Of a stretch of 64,000 nt of DNA, positions 51,816-61,398 are shown in pieces. Under the pieces are notes generated by a model. That model searched no databases. It was not told the DNA's origin and saw nothing but the letters and a program-made list of their open reading frames with translations. The translations under genes and the position numbers were made by a program. The DNA lies in contig NZ_JAHLPP010000001.1 of the NCBI RefSeq assembly GCF_018917965.1, positions 620,001 through 684,000 of the forward strand, written 5' to 3'. This DNA comes from Pseudoflavonifractor sp. MSJ-37 (GTDB lineage: Bacteria > Bacillota > Clostridia > Oscillospirales > Oscillospiraceae). Position 1 is the first letter of the stretch, and each line of letters opens with the position of its first letter.

Positions 51816-54800
51816 CGGAACAACAGCAGGCCGTGGTGGATGACCGGGGCGGGACCCTGCTGGTCTCCGCCGCCGCCGGCTCCGGCAAGACCCGGGTGCT
51901 GGTGGAACGCCTGTTGGACCGGGTGGAGCGGGAAGGGCTGGACGTGGACCGCTTCCTGGTCATCACCTATACGAAGGCCGCCGCCGCCGAGCTCCGCTCC
52001 CGGATCGTGGAGGAGCTGGCGGACCGGCTGGCCGCCCATCCGGAGGACGGACACCTGCGCCGCCAGTCCACGCTGGTCTACAAGGCCCAGATCTCAACGG
52101 TCCACGCCTTCTGCGCCCAGCTCCTCCGGGAGCAGGGCTATCTGCTGGATCTGGACCCGGACTTCCGCCTGCTGGACGAGAGCGAGGCGGGCCTGTTGAT
52201 GCTGGACAGCCTCACGGACCTGCTGGAACAGCGCTATGACGGCCTGGAGGCAGAGGACCCTTTCGCCCGGCTGGTGGACACCATGTCGGCGGGCCGGGAC
52301 GACAGCCGCCTGATCCAGATCGTGCTGGACATCCGGGGCCGGGTCCAGAGCCATCCCCATCCCGACCGGTGGCTGGACCAGCAGGCGGCGGCCTTCGACC
52401 TGACCGGCGCGGCCGAGGCGGGGGAGACCGTCTGGGGGCGGCTCCTGCTGGAGGACGCCGCCTGCCAGGCCCGGTACTGGGCGGGCCAGATGGCCAAGGC
52501 CCTGGAGCTGTGCGAGTGCGATGATGTGTTCCAGGGGAACTACGCGCCCAGCCTCTCCGCCACGCTGGACGGCCTGCTCCGCTTCGCCTCCGCCGCGGAG
52601 AAGGGCTGGGATGCCGCCCGGGCCCAGCTCCCGATCCCCTTCCCCACGCCGGGGAGGAAAAAGGTCCCCGCTGGTCTGGGGGACACGGAGCTGGTGAAGG
52701 ATCTGCGCAAGCGGTGCAAGGCCCGGATGGACAAGCTGGCCGAGGGCTTCGCGGATGACAGCGCCGACCTGCTGGAGGACCTGCGGGAGGTCCGCCCCAC
52801 GGTGGGCGCCCTCTTCACGCTGGTGCGGGACTTCGAGGCGGCCTATGCCGCCGAGAAGAAGCGCCGCGGGGCGTTGGATTTCTCCGACCTGGAGCACCGG
52901 GCGGTGGAGCTGCTGGTGCGTCCGGAGGGCGGCCCTACCGAGCTGGCGGAGCAGATCGCCCGCCGGTACGATGAGATCATGGTGGACGAGTATCAGGACA
53001 CCAACGAGGTCCAGAACGCCATCTTCTCCGCCATCTCCCGGAAGGGGACGAACTTGTTTTTGGTGGGCGATGTGAAGCAGTCGATCTACCGGTTCCGGCT
53101 GGCCGACCCGACCATCTTTTTGGAGAAGTACCGGACCTTCCCCTCCTATGAGCGCGAGCGGGAGGGAGAGCCCCGGCGGATCAGCCTGAGCCGCAACTTC
53201 CGCTCCCGGGAGGAGGTGTTGGAGGGGGCCAACTTCCTGTTCCGGAACCTGATGTCCACGGAGTTCGGCGAGATGGACTACGGCCCGGAGGAGGCCCTCT
53301 ATCCCGGCGGCGTGTTCCCCGGCGGGGAGGATACCGCCGTGGAGCTGGACGCTCTGGACCTGTCCGGCGACGATCTGGAAGAGGAGGACCGTCCCCGGGA
53401 GGAGCGGGCCGCCAAGCCCGGCAAGGACCTGCTGGAGGCCCGCTTCGCCGCCCGCCGCATCCGGGAACTGCTGGACGGGGGCTTCCGGATCCGCTCCGGG
53501 GATGCGGTCCGTCCGGCGGCGCCCTCTGACGTGGTGATCCTGCTCCGGTCCCCGGGCACGGTCCTGCACCACTATGCCAGAGCCCTGGGGGAGCAGAACA
53601 TCCCCTGGGAGGCCGAGGGGGGCGGAGACTTCTTTGCCTCTACCGAGGTGAGCGTGGCTCTGGCCCTGCTCCAGATCGTGGACAACCCCCGGAAGGACGT
53701 GCCGCTGATCTCGGCGCTCCGGTCTCCGGTGTACGGCTTCTCCGCCGACCGGCTGGCCCAGCTCCGGGCGGGCTGTCCCGAGGGGGACATCTTCCAGACG
53801 GTCCGGGCCGGGGCCGAGCGGGGGGAGGAGGACTGCGCGGCCTTCCTGTCCGAGCTGGAGGATCTGCGCTTCGGCGCGGCGGACCTGAGCTGTTATCAGC
53901 TCCTGTGGCAGATCTACGACCGCTCCGACCTGATGGGCGTGTTCGGGAGCCTGTCCAACGGGGAGGAACGGCAGGCGTCCCTCCTCCTGCTGGCGGAGCT
54001 GGCCCGCCGCTTCGAGAGCGCCGGACACAAGGGACTGTATGGCTTCCTGTCCTATTTGGAGCGCCTGCGGGAGAAGGGAGAGCGGATCGCCGCCCCGGAC
54101 CCGGGCCGGGAGGGCGGAGGCGTGCGCGTCCTGTCCATCCACCGCTCCAAGGGACTGGAGTTCCCCATCGTCCTCCTGTGCGGCCTGAGCCGCCGCCTGA
54201 ACCGGGAGGATATGCAGAGGCCCATCCTGTTCCACCCCAAGCTGGGCGTGGGCCCCAAGCGGCTGGACTTGGGACGGATGATCGAATATCCCACCCTGGC
54301 CCGCCGGGCAGTGGCCCGCCAGCTGGATCGGGAGATGATGGCGGAGGAGCTCCGGCTCCTCTATGTGGCCGTGACACGGGCCAAGGACAAGCTGATCCTG
54401 TCCGTGGCCCTCACCGGGGGCGGGAAGGACATCGCCAAGCTGGCCCCGGACGCGGCCTGTCCGGCGGAGCCTCAGGCCCTGGCGGCCTGTTCGTCTGTGG
54501 GACAGTGGGTGCTCCTGCCGGTGCTGTGCCGGCCGGAGGCCGCTCCCCTCCGGGACGCGGGAGCCGTAGATGTGCCTCTTCCGGTGTGCCCCATGGGGCC
54601 CAAGTGGGACATCCGCTGGGTCCCCGGCGGACCATTGACGAAGGCCGCCGGACGGATCGGCATGGGCGTGTCCACCCCGGATGCGGCTCCGGCGGACCCG
54701 GACCCGGATCTGCTGGCCCGCTTGACTTGGACCTATCCCCAGGCGGCGGACGTGGAGCTGCCCTCCAAGCTGACCGCCACCCAGCTCAAGGGCCGGGAGC

Positions 54801-55417
54801 TGGACCGTGAGGCGGCGGAGGGGGCCGGACCGGACCGGGACGCCCCGGCGGCGGATCGTCTCCGCCCGATCCGCCGACCCCGCTTTGCGGAGGAGGAGTT
54901 CGGCCTGACGGCGGCCCAGAAGGGCACCGCCCTCCATCTGGTGATGCAGTATATCGACTTCGACAAGACCGCCTCCCCGGCTCAGGTGGGCCGGGAGATC
55001 CAGCGCCTGGTGCGGGAGCAGTTCCTGACCCCGGAGCAGGGCGAGGCGGTGGCCCCGGAGCGGATCGCGGCCTTCTTCGCCTCCCCGCTGGGGAAAGCGG
55101 TGCGGTCCGCGCCCTCCCTGCGGCGGGAATTCAAGTTCTCTATCCTGGTCCCGGCGGCGGACTTTTGGCCCCAGGCCGGGGAGGGAGAGCGGGTGCTCCT
55201 CCAGGGCGTGGTGGACTGCTTCTTCGACGGGCCGGAGGGCCTGACCGTGGTGGACTTCAAGACCGACCGGGTGAAGGGAGACGCCCTCCTCCGCCGGGCG
55301 GAGGAGTACCGCCCCCAGCTGGCCGCCTACGGCCGGGCGCTGGAGGAGATCTGCGGCCGTCCGGCGGCCCGCCGGGTGCTCTGGTTCTTTTCCGAGGACC
55401 GGGCGGTCGAGGTGTGA
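51800..55417 (+). CDS. addA: AddA, helicase-nuclease subunit of AddAB
   Basis: 1205 residues from the ATG at 51800 (AGGAGG 8 bases upstream). UvrD-like helicase: SAAAGSGKTRVLVERLL (motif I), VITYTKAAAAELRSRI (Ia), VDEYQDTNEVQN (II), VGDVKQSIYRFRLADP (III), RILSIHRSKGLEFP-type motif V and LLYVAVTRAKDKLIL (VI). The C-terminal RecB nuclease carries GVVDCFFDGPEGLTVVDFKTDR. It unwinds and degrades DNA ends for homologous recombination. The overlapping partner addB is upstream. Confidence 0.97.
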   Translation: MGFALTEQQQAVVDDRGGTLLVSAAAGSGKTRVLVERLLDRVEREGLDVDRFLVITYTKAAAAELRSRIVEELADRLAAHPEDGHLRRQSTLVYKAQISTVHAFCAQLLREQGYLLDLDPDFRLLDESEAGLLMLDSLTDLLEQRYDGLEAEDPFARLVDTMSAGRDDSRLIQIVLDIRGRVQSHPHPDRWLDQQAAAFDLTGAAEAGETVWGRLLLEDAACQARYWAGQMAKALELCECDDVFQGNYAPSLSATLDGLLRFASAAEKGWDAARAQLPIPFPTPGRKKVPAGLGDTELVKDLRKRCKARMDKLAEGFADDSADLLEDLREVRPTVGALFTLVRDFEAAYAAEKKRRGALDFSDLEHRAVELLVRPEGGPTELAEQIARRYDEIMVDEYQDTNEVQNAIFSAISRKGTNLFLVGDVKQSIYRFRLADPTIFLEKYRTFPSYEREREGEPRRISLSRNFRSREEVLEGANFLFRNLMSTEFGEMDYGPEEALYPGGVFPGGEDTAVELDALDLSGDDLEEEDRPREERAAKPGKDLLEARFAARRIRELLDGGFRIRSGDAVRPAAPSDVVILLRSPGTVLHHYARALGEQNIPWEAEGGGDFFASTEVSVALALLQIVDNPRKDVPLISALRSPVYGFSADRLAQLRAGCPEGDIFQTVRAGAERGEEDCAAFLSELEDLRFGAADLSCYQLLWQIYDRSDLMGVFGSLSNGEERQASLLLLAELARRFESAGHKGLYGFLSYLERLREKGERIAAPDPGREGGGVRVLSIHRSKGLEFPIVLLCGLSRRLNREDMQRPILFHPKLGVGPKRLDLGRMIEYPTLARRAVARQLDREMMAEELRLLYVAVTRAKDKLILSVALTGGGKDIAKLAPDAACPAEPQALAACSSVGQWVLLPVLCRPEAAPLRDAGAVDVPLPVCPMGPKWDIRWVPGGPLTKAAGRIGMGVSTPDAAPADPDPDLLARLTWTYPQAADVELPSKLTATQLKGRELDREAAEGAGPDRDAPAADRLRPIRRPRFAEEEFGLTAAQKGTALHLVMQYIDFDKTASPAQVGREIQRLVREQFLTPEQGEAVAPERIAAFFASPLGKAVRSAPSLRREFKFSILVPAADFWPQAGEGERVLLQGVVDCFFDGPEGLTVVDFKTDRVKGDALLRRAEEYRPQLAAYGRALEEICGRPAARRVLWFFSEDRAVEV

Positions 55418-55472
55418 CGGGAACGGCCCCATAGACCCATATCCTTAGCAAAGAAAGCGAGAGAACGAAAAC

Positions 55473-56396
55473 ATGATCAGTCTGCTGCTGATGAAACAGA
55501 TCGGAGAGCTCTTCCTGATGATCTTGCTGGGCTTCGTCCTGGTGCGGGCGGGGCTCCTCCGGTCGGAGGACAGCAAGCCCCTTTCGGTGGTGGTCCTCTA
55601 TCTGGTGTCCCCCTGCATGATGCTCAACGCCTTCCAGATCGAAAAGACGGAGGAGCTGGTCCACGGACTGCTGCTGTCCCTGCTGGCGGCGGTGTCCATC
55701 CATATCCTGCTCTTCCTGCTCATCACTGTGTTCGGGAAGGTGCTGAAGCTCACGGTGGTGGAACAGGCCTCGGTGATGTACTCCAACGCGGGCAACCTCA
55801 TCATCCCGCTGGTCACCGCCATCCTGGGCAGCCAGTGGGTGGTGTTCACCAGCGTGTTCCTGGCGATCCAGGTGCCCCTGCTGTGGACCCACTGCCGCTC
55901 CCTCCTGAGCGGGGAGCGGAGCGCCTCGGTGAGGGACATCGTCCTCAACCCCAACATCCTGGCCACGGCAGGCGGCGCGGTGCTCTTCCTGCTGGGCGTG
56001 CGCCTTCCGGCCTTCCTGACCGAGCCCATGAGCTCCATGGGAAGCATGATCGGTCCTCTGAGCATGCTGGTGGCCGGGATGCTGATCGGCGGCATGGACA
56101 TGAAGAAGGTGCTGTCCTTCCGGGGCATCTGGAAGATGTCGGCCCTGCGCCTGATCGTAGTGCCCCTTGTGTTGGCGCTCCTGCTGAAGTACAGCGGTCT
56201 GGCACATATGGCCGCCAACGGGACCACCATCCTGATGGTGAGTCTGCTGGCCGCCGCTACCCCCTCTGCCGCCACGGTGATGCAGATGTCCCAGATCTTC
56301 GACCGGGACGCGGAGTATGCAAGCGCCATCTATGTAGTGACCACCCTCCTGTGTATCGTCACCATGCCGGTCATCATCTGGGTCTATCAGGTATGA
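55473..56396 (+). CDS. AEC (auxin efflux carrier) family transporter
   Basis: 307 residues, about ten membrane segments. LVSPCMMLNAFQ, YSNAGNLIIPLVTAILG and a C-terminal AAATPSAATVMQMSQIFDRDAEYAS are typical of bacterial AEC proteins such as malate or lactate carriers. Substrate unknown. Start supported only by a weak GAGAGAA site. Its last 23 bases overlap the 3' end of the convergent symporter gene. Confidence 0.85.
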   Translation: MISLLLMKQIGELFLMILLGFVLVRAGLLRSEDSKPLSVVVLYLVSPCMMLNAFQIEKTEELVHGLLLSLLAAVSIHILLFLLITVFGKVLKLTVVEQASVMYSNAGNLIIPLVTAILGSQWVVFTSVFLAIQVPLLWTHCRSLLSGERSASVRDIVLNPNILATAGGAVLFLLGVRLPAFLTEPMSSMGSMIGPLSMLVAGMLIGGMDMKKVLSFRGIWKMSALRLIVVPLVLALLLKYSGLAHMAANGTTILMVSLLAAATPSAATVMQMSQIFDRDAEYASAIYVVTTLLCIVTMPVIIWVYQV

Positions 56397-57765
56397 GCCT
56401 CCGGTCCCGGGCCTCCCAGCGCCGGAGGATGTCCAGCCCCTCCGGCGTCAGCAGGAGGAGGGCGGTCAGGACGGGCAGGGCCATGAGCCCGTTGAAGAGG
56501 TCCGCGGCCTGCCACACGGCGGACACGTCCCCGACGCTCCCCAGCACGATGGCGGCCAGGAACAGCGCCCGATAGCCGGCCTTTTTTCGAGAGCCCTCTC
56601 CCGCCAGGTGGGAGAGGGCTCTCTCGCCGTAATAGCTCCAGCCCAGCAGGGAGGTGAAGGCGAAGAGGAGGAGGCATACCGATACCAGCGGCCCGCCCCA
56701 GTCCCCCAGTGCCGTGGAGAAGGCGGCAGCGGACAGAGGGGCTCCCAGCATCGCCCCGGTGACGGTCCCGGATCGGATGGCCGCCTGAGCGGCGGCGGGA
56801 TCGTAGACGCCGGAGGTGAGGACCGCCAGAGCGGTGACGGAGCAGATGACCAGCGTGGCGAAGCCCGTCTCGAAGATGCCCCAGAGGCCCTCGGAGGCCG
56901 GATCGTCGGTCTGGGCAGCAGCATGGGCGATGGCGGAGGAGCCCATCCCCGCCTCGTTGGTGAACACGCCCCGGGCCACCCCGTACCGCAGGGCGGCGGC
57001 CATGCCGTATCCCCCGGCGGCCTCCGGAGAGAGGGCGCAGGCGGCGATCTGCCTCAGAGCGCTTGGAAGGGCGGCGGCGTGGACGGCGATCGTGAACCCC
57101 CCGGCCCCCAAAAAGAGGAGGGCCATCAGGGGGACCAGCCGTTCGCTGACCCGTCCGATCCGGCCGACGCCTCCAAAGATGACCAGACTGCAGGCCAGGG
57201 CGGTGGACAGCCCGACCGCCAGCGGGTCCCAGCCGAAGGTGTCCTGGAGGGACGCGGCGATGGAGTTGGCCTGTACCAGGCTCCCGCCCCCCAGAGAGGC
57301 ACACAGGCAGGCCAGGGAGAAGAAGCGGGCCATCCGCTTGAGGCCCAGGCCCCGCTGGATGAAGCACATGGGGCCACCCTGCCAGCCGCCGCCGGGGGCG
57401 GGCTCATGGAAGCGGACGGCCAGGGCCTTCTCGGCGAAGCTGGTCATCATGCCAAGCAGGGCGGAGATCCACATCCAGAACACCGCCCCCGGACCGCCCC
57501 AGAAGATGGCGGCGGCCACCCCGGCGATGCTCCCGGTGCCGATGGTGGAGGCCAGGGCGGTGGACAGGGCCTGGAGCTGGGTGAGCCCGCCTGCCGCGGA
57601 CCGCTCCCGGCGGAAGAGCTGTCCCGCCGTGGCCCGGAGCCAGCGCGGGAGGGCGAAGAGCTGGAAGAACCCGGAAGCGCAGGACCACCATAGGCCGGTG
57701 AAGAGGAACAGCCCCAGGAGCCACGGGTCCCAGAGCGCGTCGCTGAGCTTGGCGAGGATGGACAT
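56374..57765 (-). CDS. Sodium:alanine symporter family protein (AGCS)
   Basis: 463 residues from the ATG at 57765 (AGGAGG 6 bases upstream), about eleven membrane segments. AGCS signatures: LSTALASTIGTGSIAGVAAAIFWGGPGAVFWMWISALLGMMTSFAEKALAVRF, GGPMCFIQRG and GVARGVFTNEAGMGSSAIAHAAAQTD. Imports alanine or glycine with Na+. A perfect 14-bp inverted repeat (56589-56623) lies inside the coding sequence. Confidence 0.9.
   Translation of the reverse strand: MSILAKLSDALWDPWLLGLFLFTGLWWSCASGFFQLFALPRWLRATAGQLFRRERSAAGGLTQLQALSTALASTIGTGSIAGVAAAIFWGGPGAVFWMWISALLGMMTSFAEKALAVRFHEPAPGGGWQGGPMCFIQRGLGLKRMARFFSLACLCASLGGGSLVQANSIAASLQDTFGWDPLAVGLSTALACSLVIFGGVGRIGRVSERLVPLMALLFLGAGGFTIAVHAAALPSALRQIAACALSPEAAGGYGMAAALRYGVARGVFTNEAGMGSSAIAHAAAQTDDPASEGLWGIFETGFATLVICSVTALAVLTSGVYDPAAAQAAIRSGTVTGAMLGAPLSAAAFSTALGDWGGPLVSVCLLLFAFTSLLGWSYYGERALSHLAGEGSRKKAGYRALFLAAIVLGSVGDVSAVWQAADLFNGLMALPVLTALLLLTPEGLDILRRWEARDRRLIPDRPR
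56589..56623. repeat. Intragenic perfect inverted repeat
   Basis: 56589-56602 pairs perfectly with 56610-56623 across 7 bases, preceded by T6 on the plus strand. It codes for part of the symporter, so it is not a terminator for that gene. Confidence 0.6.
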
Positions 57766-57879
57766 GGCACACCTCCTGACGAGGGGCCGGACGGCCCCCT
57801 CCCAAGACCCATATGCGCCGTCTTTGGGCCTCATTCCCCGGCCCGGTCAAAGTGGAACGAAAAAAATTTGAAAAAACAG

Positions 57880-57908
57880 TTGCAATTTGCGGGAGATAGT
57901 GATAATAT
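57880..57908 (+). promoter_or_regulatory. Promoter of rpmE
   Basis: TTGCAA (57880-57885), 17-bp spacer, TAATAT (57903-57908), about 52 bp before the start codon. Confidence 0.75.
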
Positions 57909-57959
57909 ATCAGTTGCGTTTATGACGACTGATCCCCTGGGAGAAAGAGGTGAACATAA

Positions 57960-58166
57960 ATGAAGGAAGGCATCCATCCTAATTACGAGCAGACCACTAT
58001 CAAGTGCGCCTGTGGCAACGTGATCGAGACCGGCTCCACCAAGAAGGACATCAAGGTGGAAGTTTGCTCCAAGTGTCACCCCTTCTTCACCGGCAAGCAG
58101 AAGATGGTGGATACTGGCGGACGTGTCAGCCGCTTCAACAAGAAGTTTGGTCTGGAGCAGAAGTAA
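57960..58166 (+). CDS. rpmE: 50S ribosomal protein L31 (zinc-binding C+ form)
   Basis: 68 residues. [20 protein letters not shown] and [30 protein letters not shown]. Four Cys (16, 18, 36, 39) form the zinc site, so it is the C+ type, as in zinc-replete cells. The paralogous C- form is not in the window. A terminator follows. Confidence 0.97.
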   Translation: MKEGIHPNYEQTTIKCACGNVIETGSTKKDIKVEVCSKCHPFFTGKQKMVDTGGRVSRFNKKFGLEQK

Positions 58167-58179
58167 GTTCCCAATGAAA

Positions 58180-58207
58180 GCCCGTACCGGTCCCGGTACG
58201 GGTTTTT
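58180..58207 (+). terminator. Terminator after rpmE
   Basis: CCCGTACCGG (58181-58190) pairs with CCGGTACGGG (58193-58202), followed by TTTTT. Confidence 0.9.
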
Positions 58208-58254
58208 CTGTATCTCCACCATCCCACACCCATCCGTGAAAGAGGAGGCATACC

Positions 58255-58767
58255 ATGTTCCAGAAGATCTGTCCCGCGGAGATCGACGACAACCTGTTCC
58301 ATCTGCTCAACGACCAGTGGATGCTGGTCACGGCCGGTACGCCGGACCACTGCAACACCATGACCGCATCCTGGGGCGGCCTGGGGGTGCTGTGGCGCCG
58401 GGATGTGGCCATGTGCGTGGTCCGGCCTCAGCGCTATACCTTGAAATTCATGGACGAGTCGGACTACTTCACCCTGTCCTTCTTCGGCGACGGGAAGTAT
58501 CGGAAGGAGCTCCAGCTCTGCGGCACCAAGAGCGGCCGGGACATGGACAAGATCGCCGCCTGCGGCTTCACCGTGGCGGCCGGCGCGGGGAACGCCCCCT
58601 ATTTCCAGGAGGCGGAGCTGGTCATCGTCTGTCGGAAGCTGTACTGGCAGGATCTGGACCCCAGCCATTTCACCGATCCCGGCGTGCTGGACCAGTGCTA
58701 CCCGGAGAAGGACTATCATCGGATGTATGTGGGCGAGATCGCGGAAGTCTTGAAGAAGCGGGACTGA
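58255..58767 (+). CDS. Flavin reductase-like domain protein
   Basis: 170 residues. FMN-binding split barrel: WMLVTAGTPDHCNTMTASWGGLGVLWRRDVAMCVVRPQRYT and YFTLSFFGDGKYRKELQLCGTKSGRDMDK. GAGGAGG lies upstream of ATG. Members reduce flavin with NAD(P)H or act as flavoproteins of uncertain substrate. Confidence 0.87.
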   Translation: MFQKICPAEIDDNLFHLLNDQWMLVTAGTPDHCNTMTASWGGLGVLWRRDVAMCVVRPQRYTLKFMDESDYFTLSFFGDGKYRKELQLCGTKSGRDMDKIAACGFTVAAGAGNAPYFQEAELVIVCRKLYWQDLDPSHFTDPGVLDQCYPEKDYHRMYVGEIAEVLKKRD

Positions 58768-58804
58768 TCCGCCCCATGGACAGGAAAGGACCTGAGGAGG
58801 CCGT

Positions 58805-60109
58805 ATGAGCGAACCGAACACCAGAGAGATCGACCGGGCGGTATTGGTGGGCCTGTCCGCCCACTGCCTCACCGCCGAGGAGAACGCGGACGAGCGCACC
58901 ATGGAAGAGCTGGCCGCCCTGCTGGAGACGGCAGGGGGCGTCTGCGTGGGCACCGTCCTCCAGAACAAGGACACGCCTGACCCCCGCACCTTCATCGGCG
59001 AGGGCAAGGTAGAGGAGGTCCGGGCCCTGGTGGAGGCCACAGGGGCCGGCATGGTCATCTTCGACAATGCCCTCTCGCCCTCCCAGCAGAGGGTGCTCTC
59101 CGAGGAGCTGAAGGTGAGCGTGCTGGACCGGTCCGCCCTGATCCTGGACATCTTTGCCCAGCGGGCCCGTACTCGGGAGGGGCGGCTCCAGGTGGAGCTG
59201 GCCCAGTACCAGTACCTGTTGCCCCGTCTGACGGGCATGTGGGGCCATCTGGTGCGCCAGACCGCCTCCGGCGGAAGATCTCCCATCGGTACCCGCGGCC
59301 CCGGCGAGACCCAGCTGGAGACCGACCGCCGCCACATCCGGCGGAAGATCTCCAAGCTCAAGGAGGAGCTGGAGGAGGTCCGGCGGGTCCGGGGCGTCCA
59401 GCGGGAGCGCCGGATCAAGAACGAGGTGCCGGTGGTGGCCATCGTGGGCTACACCAACGCGGGCAAATCCACCCTCCTCAACAAGCTGACCGGAGCGGAC
59501 ATCCCCGCCAACAACAGGCTGTTCGACACTCTGGACACCACCACCCGGACCCTGGAGATCTCAGACACCTGCACGGTGCTGATCTCCGACACGGTGGGCT
59601 TCATCTCCAAGCTGCCCCACCATCTGGTGGAGGCCTTCAAGGCCACGCTGGAGGAGCTGAGCTATGCGGATCTGCTGCTCCATGTGATCGACGCCTCGGA
59701 TCCCCAGTGGCGGGAGCAGAGCGCCGTGGTGGAGAAGCTGATCCGGGAGCTGGGGGCCTCAGAGACGCCCCGCATCGACGTGTTCAACAAGTTGGACCGG
59801 TACACGGGGGACATCGTGCCCCACGGGGCGGACATGGTGTCCATCTCCGCCCGGACCGGCCAGGGCCTGGACCGGCTCCTGGAGATGATCGGAGAGCGGC
59901 TGGACACCGGCGCCTGCCGGGTGGTGCTCCATCTGCCCTACGACCAGGGCGGCCTGCTGGATGCCCTGTACCGGGACGCCAAGGTGGAGCGGGTGGAGTA
60001 CGCCGACACCATCGAGGTGACGGCGGTGCTGACCCCCATCCTGCTGGGGCGGATGCAGGACTATATCGTGGAGGGCTGGACGCCCCCCAAGGAACCCTGG
60101 GAGGACTGA
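58805..60109 (+). CDS. hflX: Ribosome-associated GTPase HflX
   Basis: 434 residues. N-terminal HflX domain (DPRTFIGEGKVEEVRALVEATGAGMVIFDNALSPSQQRVLSEEL), the Gly-rich TASGGRSPIGTRGPGETQLETDRR and the GTPase with GYTNAGKST (P-loop), DTVGFISKLPHHLV and NKLDRY. It splits stalled ribosomes under stress. The next gene starts 4 bp later. Confidence 0.96.
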   Translation: MSEPNTREIDRAVLVGLSAHCLTAEENADERTMEELAALLETAGGVCVGTVLQNKDTPDPRTFIGEGKVEEVRALVEATGAGMVIFDNALSPSQQRVLSEELKVSVLDRSALILDIFAQRARTREGRLQVELAQYQYLLPRLTGMWGHLVRQTASGGRSPIGTRGPGETQLETDRRHIRRKISKLKEELEEVRRVRGVQRERRIKNEVPVVAIVGYTNAGKSTLLNKLTGADIPANNRLFDTLDTTTRTLEISDTCTVLISDTVGFISKLPHHLVEAFKATLEELSYADLLLHVIDASDPQWREQSAVVEKLIRELGASETPRIDVFNKLDRYTGDIVPHGADMVSISARTGQGLDRLLEMIGERLDTGACRVVLHLPYDQGGLLDALYRDAKVERVEYADTIEVTAVLTPILLGRMQDYIVEGWTPPKEPWED

Positions 60110-60113
60110 GACC

Positions 60114-60677
60114 ATGGAGCTGGAGACCGAGCGCCTGATCCTGCGGCCCTTCCGGCCGGAGGACGCGATGGACCTCTACGCCTATGCCAAGGACCCACGG
60201 GTGGGCCCGCCCGCCGGCTGGCGTCCCCATAGGAGCGTGGAGGAGAGCCGGGAGATCATCGAGACGGTGTTCTCCGCGCCCGGCGTGTTCGCCGTGGTGC
60301 CGAAGGAGCTGGGCCGGGCGGTGGGCTCCGCCGGATTCACCGGCCGCCACCGGAAGGAGGCCCGGGGGGCCGACGACGAGATCGGCTACTCCCTCAGCCC
60401 CGCCTGGTGGGGGAGAGGACTGATCCCGGAGGCGGTGGAGGCCCTGCTCCGCTATGGCTTCCGGGACATGGGCCTGGACACCATCTGGTGTGAGCACTAC
60501 GACGGCAACCGGAAGTCCAAGCGGGTGATCCGCAAGTGCGGCTTCCGCTTCCGGTTCCTGCGGATGCAGCGTGTGCCGGACTTCGGCGGCGAGCCCCGCC
60601 TGAGCCTGATCTGGTCTATGGACCGCCGGGACTGGGAGGCCCGCCAGCCGCGGGCCGGAGAGGAGGAGCGTCTATGA
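60114..60677 (+). CDS. GNAT N-acetyltransferase (RimJ/RimL type)
   Basis: 187 residues. ETERLILRPFRPEDAMDLYAYAKDPRVG, EIGYSLSPAWWGRGLIPEAVEALLRYGF and HYDGNRKSKRVIRKCGFRFRF are the typical RimJ/RimL fold with the CoA loop. It probably acetylates a protein N-terminus or a small amine. It overlaps the YigZ gene by ATGA. Confidence 0.9.
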   Translation: MELETERLILRPFRPEDAMDLYAYAKDPRVGPPAGWRPHRSVEESREIIETVFSAPGVFAVVPKELGRAVGSAGFTGRHRKEARGADDEIGYSLSPAWWGRGLIPEAVEALLRYGFRDMGLDTIWCEHYDGNRKSKRVIRKCGFRFRFLRMQRVPDFGGEPRLSLIWSMDRRDWEARQPRAGEEERL

Positions 60678-61303
60678 CCGAATATCTCATCCCCACCGGG
60701 GCCGCGGAGACCGAGTTCACGGAGAAGCGCTCCCGCTTCATCGGCCATGTCTGGCGGGTGGAGAGCGAGGAGGCCGCCCGGGCCTGCATCGACGCCATGA
60801 AGAAGCGCTATCACGATGCCCGGCACAACTGCTGGTGCTATCTGGTCCGGGAGGGCGGCATCGTCCGCTATTCCGACGACGGCGAGCCCCAGGGCACCGC
60901 CGGACAGCCCATGCTGGGCGTGTTCCAGAAGGAAGAGGTCACCAACGTCTGCTGTGTGGTGACCCGGTACTTCGGCGGGATCCTGCTGGGGGCCGGCGGA
61001 CTGGTGCGGGCCTATACCCGCTCCGCCAAGGACGCTCTGGACGCCGCGGGGATCTCCGTGGTGCGCCGCTGGGTGGATGTAGCGGTGCCCTGCCCCTACT
61101 CCTTCTTCGAGCGGATGAAGCTGGAGGTGGAGAGCTTCGGCGGCGTGCTGGGGGAGACCGAGTACGGCGCGGAGGTGGTGGTCCACGCCCTCCTGCCGGA
61201 GGGCTCCGTGGAGGAGTTCCGGAGCCGGGTCACAGAGCTGACCGCCGGCGGTTCCGCCGCCCAGGTGGTGGGCGAGACCTTCAAGGACGTGCCTGTCCGC
61301 TGA
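60674..61303 (+). CDS. YigZ / IMPACT family protein
   Basis: 209 residues from the ATG at 60674 (AGGAGG 7 bases upstream). N-terminal UPF0029 domain: KRSRFIGHVWRVESEEAARACIDAMKKRYHDARHNCWCYLV, DDGEPQGTAGQPML and YFGGILLGAGGLVRAYT; a C-terminal alpha/beta domain (about 140-205) follows. Bacterial members may bind the ribosome or RNA; function not settled. Confidence 0.9.
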   Translation: MTEYLIPTGAAETEFTEKRSRFIGHVWRVESEEAARACIDAMKKRYHDARHNCWCYLVREGGIVRYSDDGEPQGTAGQPMLGVFQKEEVTNVCCVVTRYFGGILLGAGGLVRAYTRSAKDALDAAGISVVRRWVDVAVPCPYSFFERMKLEVESFGGVLGETEYGAEVVVHALLPEGSVEEFRSRVTELTAGGSAAQVVGETFKDVPVR

Positions 61304-61398
61304 AAAAAGAAAAAATTTTCGCCGGGAAGCAGGGATCCTGGGAGAAAAAGCGTATATAGACATAGAGCGTGTTTTGCGTCCCAGGGAGGTGGAGGTCC

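Noticed and set aside
52094-55432. 1112-codon minus-strand frame opposite addA
   Set aside because: Antisense shadow of a gene with complete helicase and nuclease motifs.
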